24,626 nt of DNA from an uncultured Bacilli bacterium (GTDB lineage Bacteria; Bacillota_I; Bacilli_A; RF39; UBA660): positions 1-24,626 of the forward strand of contig CAJOQL010000020.1 of the NCBI GenBank assembly GCA_905236935.1. Reading direction: 5' to 3'. Below, piece by piece: positions 24,134 through 24,626 of the stretch (position 1 is the first letter of the stretch; the number at the start of each line of letters is the position of its first letter). The translations under genes were made by a program, and so were the position numbers. Below the pieces are notes generated by a model. That model searched no databases. It was given only the letters and a program-made list of their open reading frames with translations, and had not been told where the DNA came from.

Positions 24134-24626
24134 TTATTCCATAATTTCTGTTACAGTACCAGCACCTACAGTACGTCCACCTTCACGAATAGAGAACTTA
24201 GTTCCGTTTTCTAAAGCAACTGTACTAATTAGTTCTACTGTCATTTCTACATTATCACCAGGCATAACCATTTCAACTCCTTGAGGAAGTTCAATTACAC
24301 CAGTAACATCAGTAGTTCTAAAATAGAATTGAGGTCTGTAGTTTGAGAAGAATGGAGTATGTCTTCCACCTTCTTCTTTAGATAATACATAAACAGAAGC
24401 CTTAAATTTCTTATGAGGTGTAACAGAACCTGGTTTAGCTAAAACTTGTCCACGTTCAACATCATCTCTATTGATACCACGTAAAAGTACTCCGGCATTA
24501 TCTCCTGCTTCAGCAAAATCTAAAGATTTTCTGAACATTTCAATTCCTGTAACAACAGATTTTCTTGTGTCTTTTAATCCAACGATTTCAACTTCGTCAT
24601 TAAGATTTAATCTACCTCTTTCAACA
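24134..24626 (-). CDS. tuf: Elongation factor Tu, C-terminal part (5' end beyond the window)
   Basis: 163 residues, about residues 230-395 of EF-Tu; the GTPase domain is outside the window. Domain II ([51 protein letters not shown]) and domain III ([46 protein letters not shown], then [17 protein letters not shown] and [20 protein letters not shown]) are intact. EF-Tu carries aminoacyl-tRNA to the ribosome. An internal ATG at 24538 is not the start. Followed by a clear terminator. Confidence 0.97.
   Translation of the reverse strand, partial: VERGRLNLNDEVEIVGLKDTRKSVVTGIEMFRKSLDFAEAGDNAGVLLRGINRDDVERGQVLAKPGSVTPHKKFKASVYVLSKEEGGRHTPFFSNYRPQFYFRTTDVTGVIELPQGVEMVMPGDNVEMTVELISTVALENGTKFSIREGGRTVGAGTVTEIME

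Overview
The window is about one-quarter G+C and comes from a low-GC, spore-forming Bacillota, most likely class Bacilli and probably a gut-type or uncultured lineage. The evidence is an infC-rpmI-rplT operon with an L20-type leader, a TmcAL/YlbM homologue, a CotE-like spore-coat protein and a complete gerA-type germination operon. The code is standard: TGA ends gerAA inside an ATGA overlap with gerAC, and Trp is TGG. No rRNA, CRISPR array or intact transposase was seen.

Layout. 1-3530 is the accessory part. It holds the first codons of a minus-strand gene, a 429-base gap with hairpins, and a membrane-anchored surface protein whose last ~40 codons before the tail are about 59% GC and A-poor (a diversity-generating-retroelement target signature). 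Next come a decayed AAA_14-type ATPase, a small deoxyribosyltransferase-like protein, and a tandem-repeat patch resembling an IS end. 3572-4684 is tmcAL on the plus strand. 4934-9942 on the minus strand carries a very large prepilin-like surface protein, rpsP-khpA, cotE and a membrane-anchored beta-propeller protein. 10055-10426 is a HIT-family protein. 10461-11870 is the translation operon, with a promoter, an L20-type leader and an unusual ATA start for infC. 11982-12419 is an unknown gene. 12488-15883 is the three-gene germination receptor operon (A, C, B order). 15898-19301 is phosphoketolase plus a sortase-anchored protein. 19446-21362 holds an orphan AbiEi-like protein and a multi-spanning membrane protein. 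21396-21555 holds two tRNA genes (Pro, Arg). 21658-24626 holds an unknown small protein, a single-domain Clp-type ATPase, a YitT-family membrane protein and the 3' part of tuf.

How it fits together. Housekeeping translation genes (rpsP, khpA, infC operon, tuf, tRNAs, tmcAL) alternate with spore genes and with cell-surface genes. Three different ways of attaching proteins to the surface appear: an N-terminal membrane anchor, a prepilin leader, and a C-terminal NPKTG sorting signal. The enzymes for the last two are outside the window. The phosphoketolase suggests sugar breakdown to acetyl phosphate. The most unusual items are the hypervariable-looking C-terminus at 606-719, the rplT-SAP fusion and the infC start.
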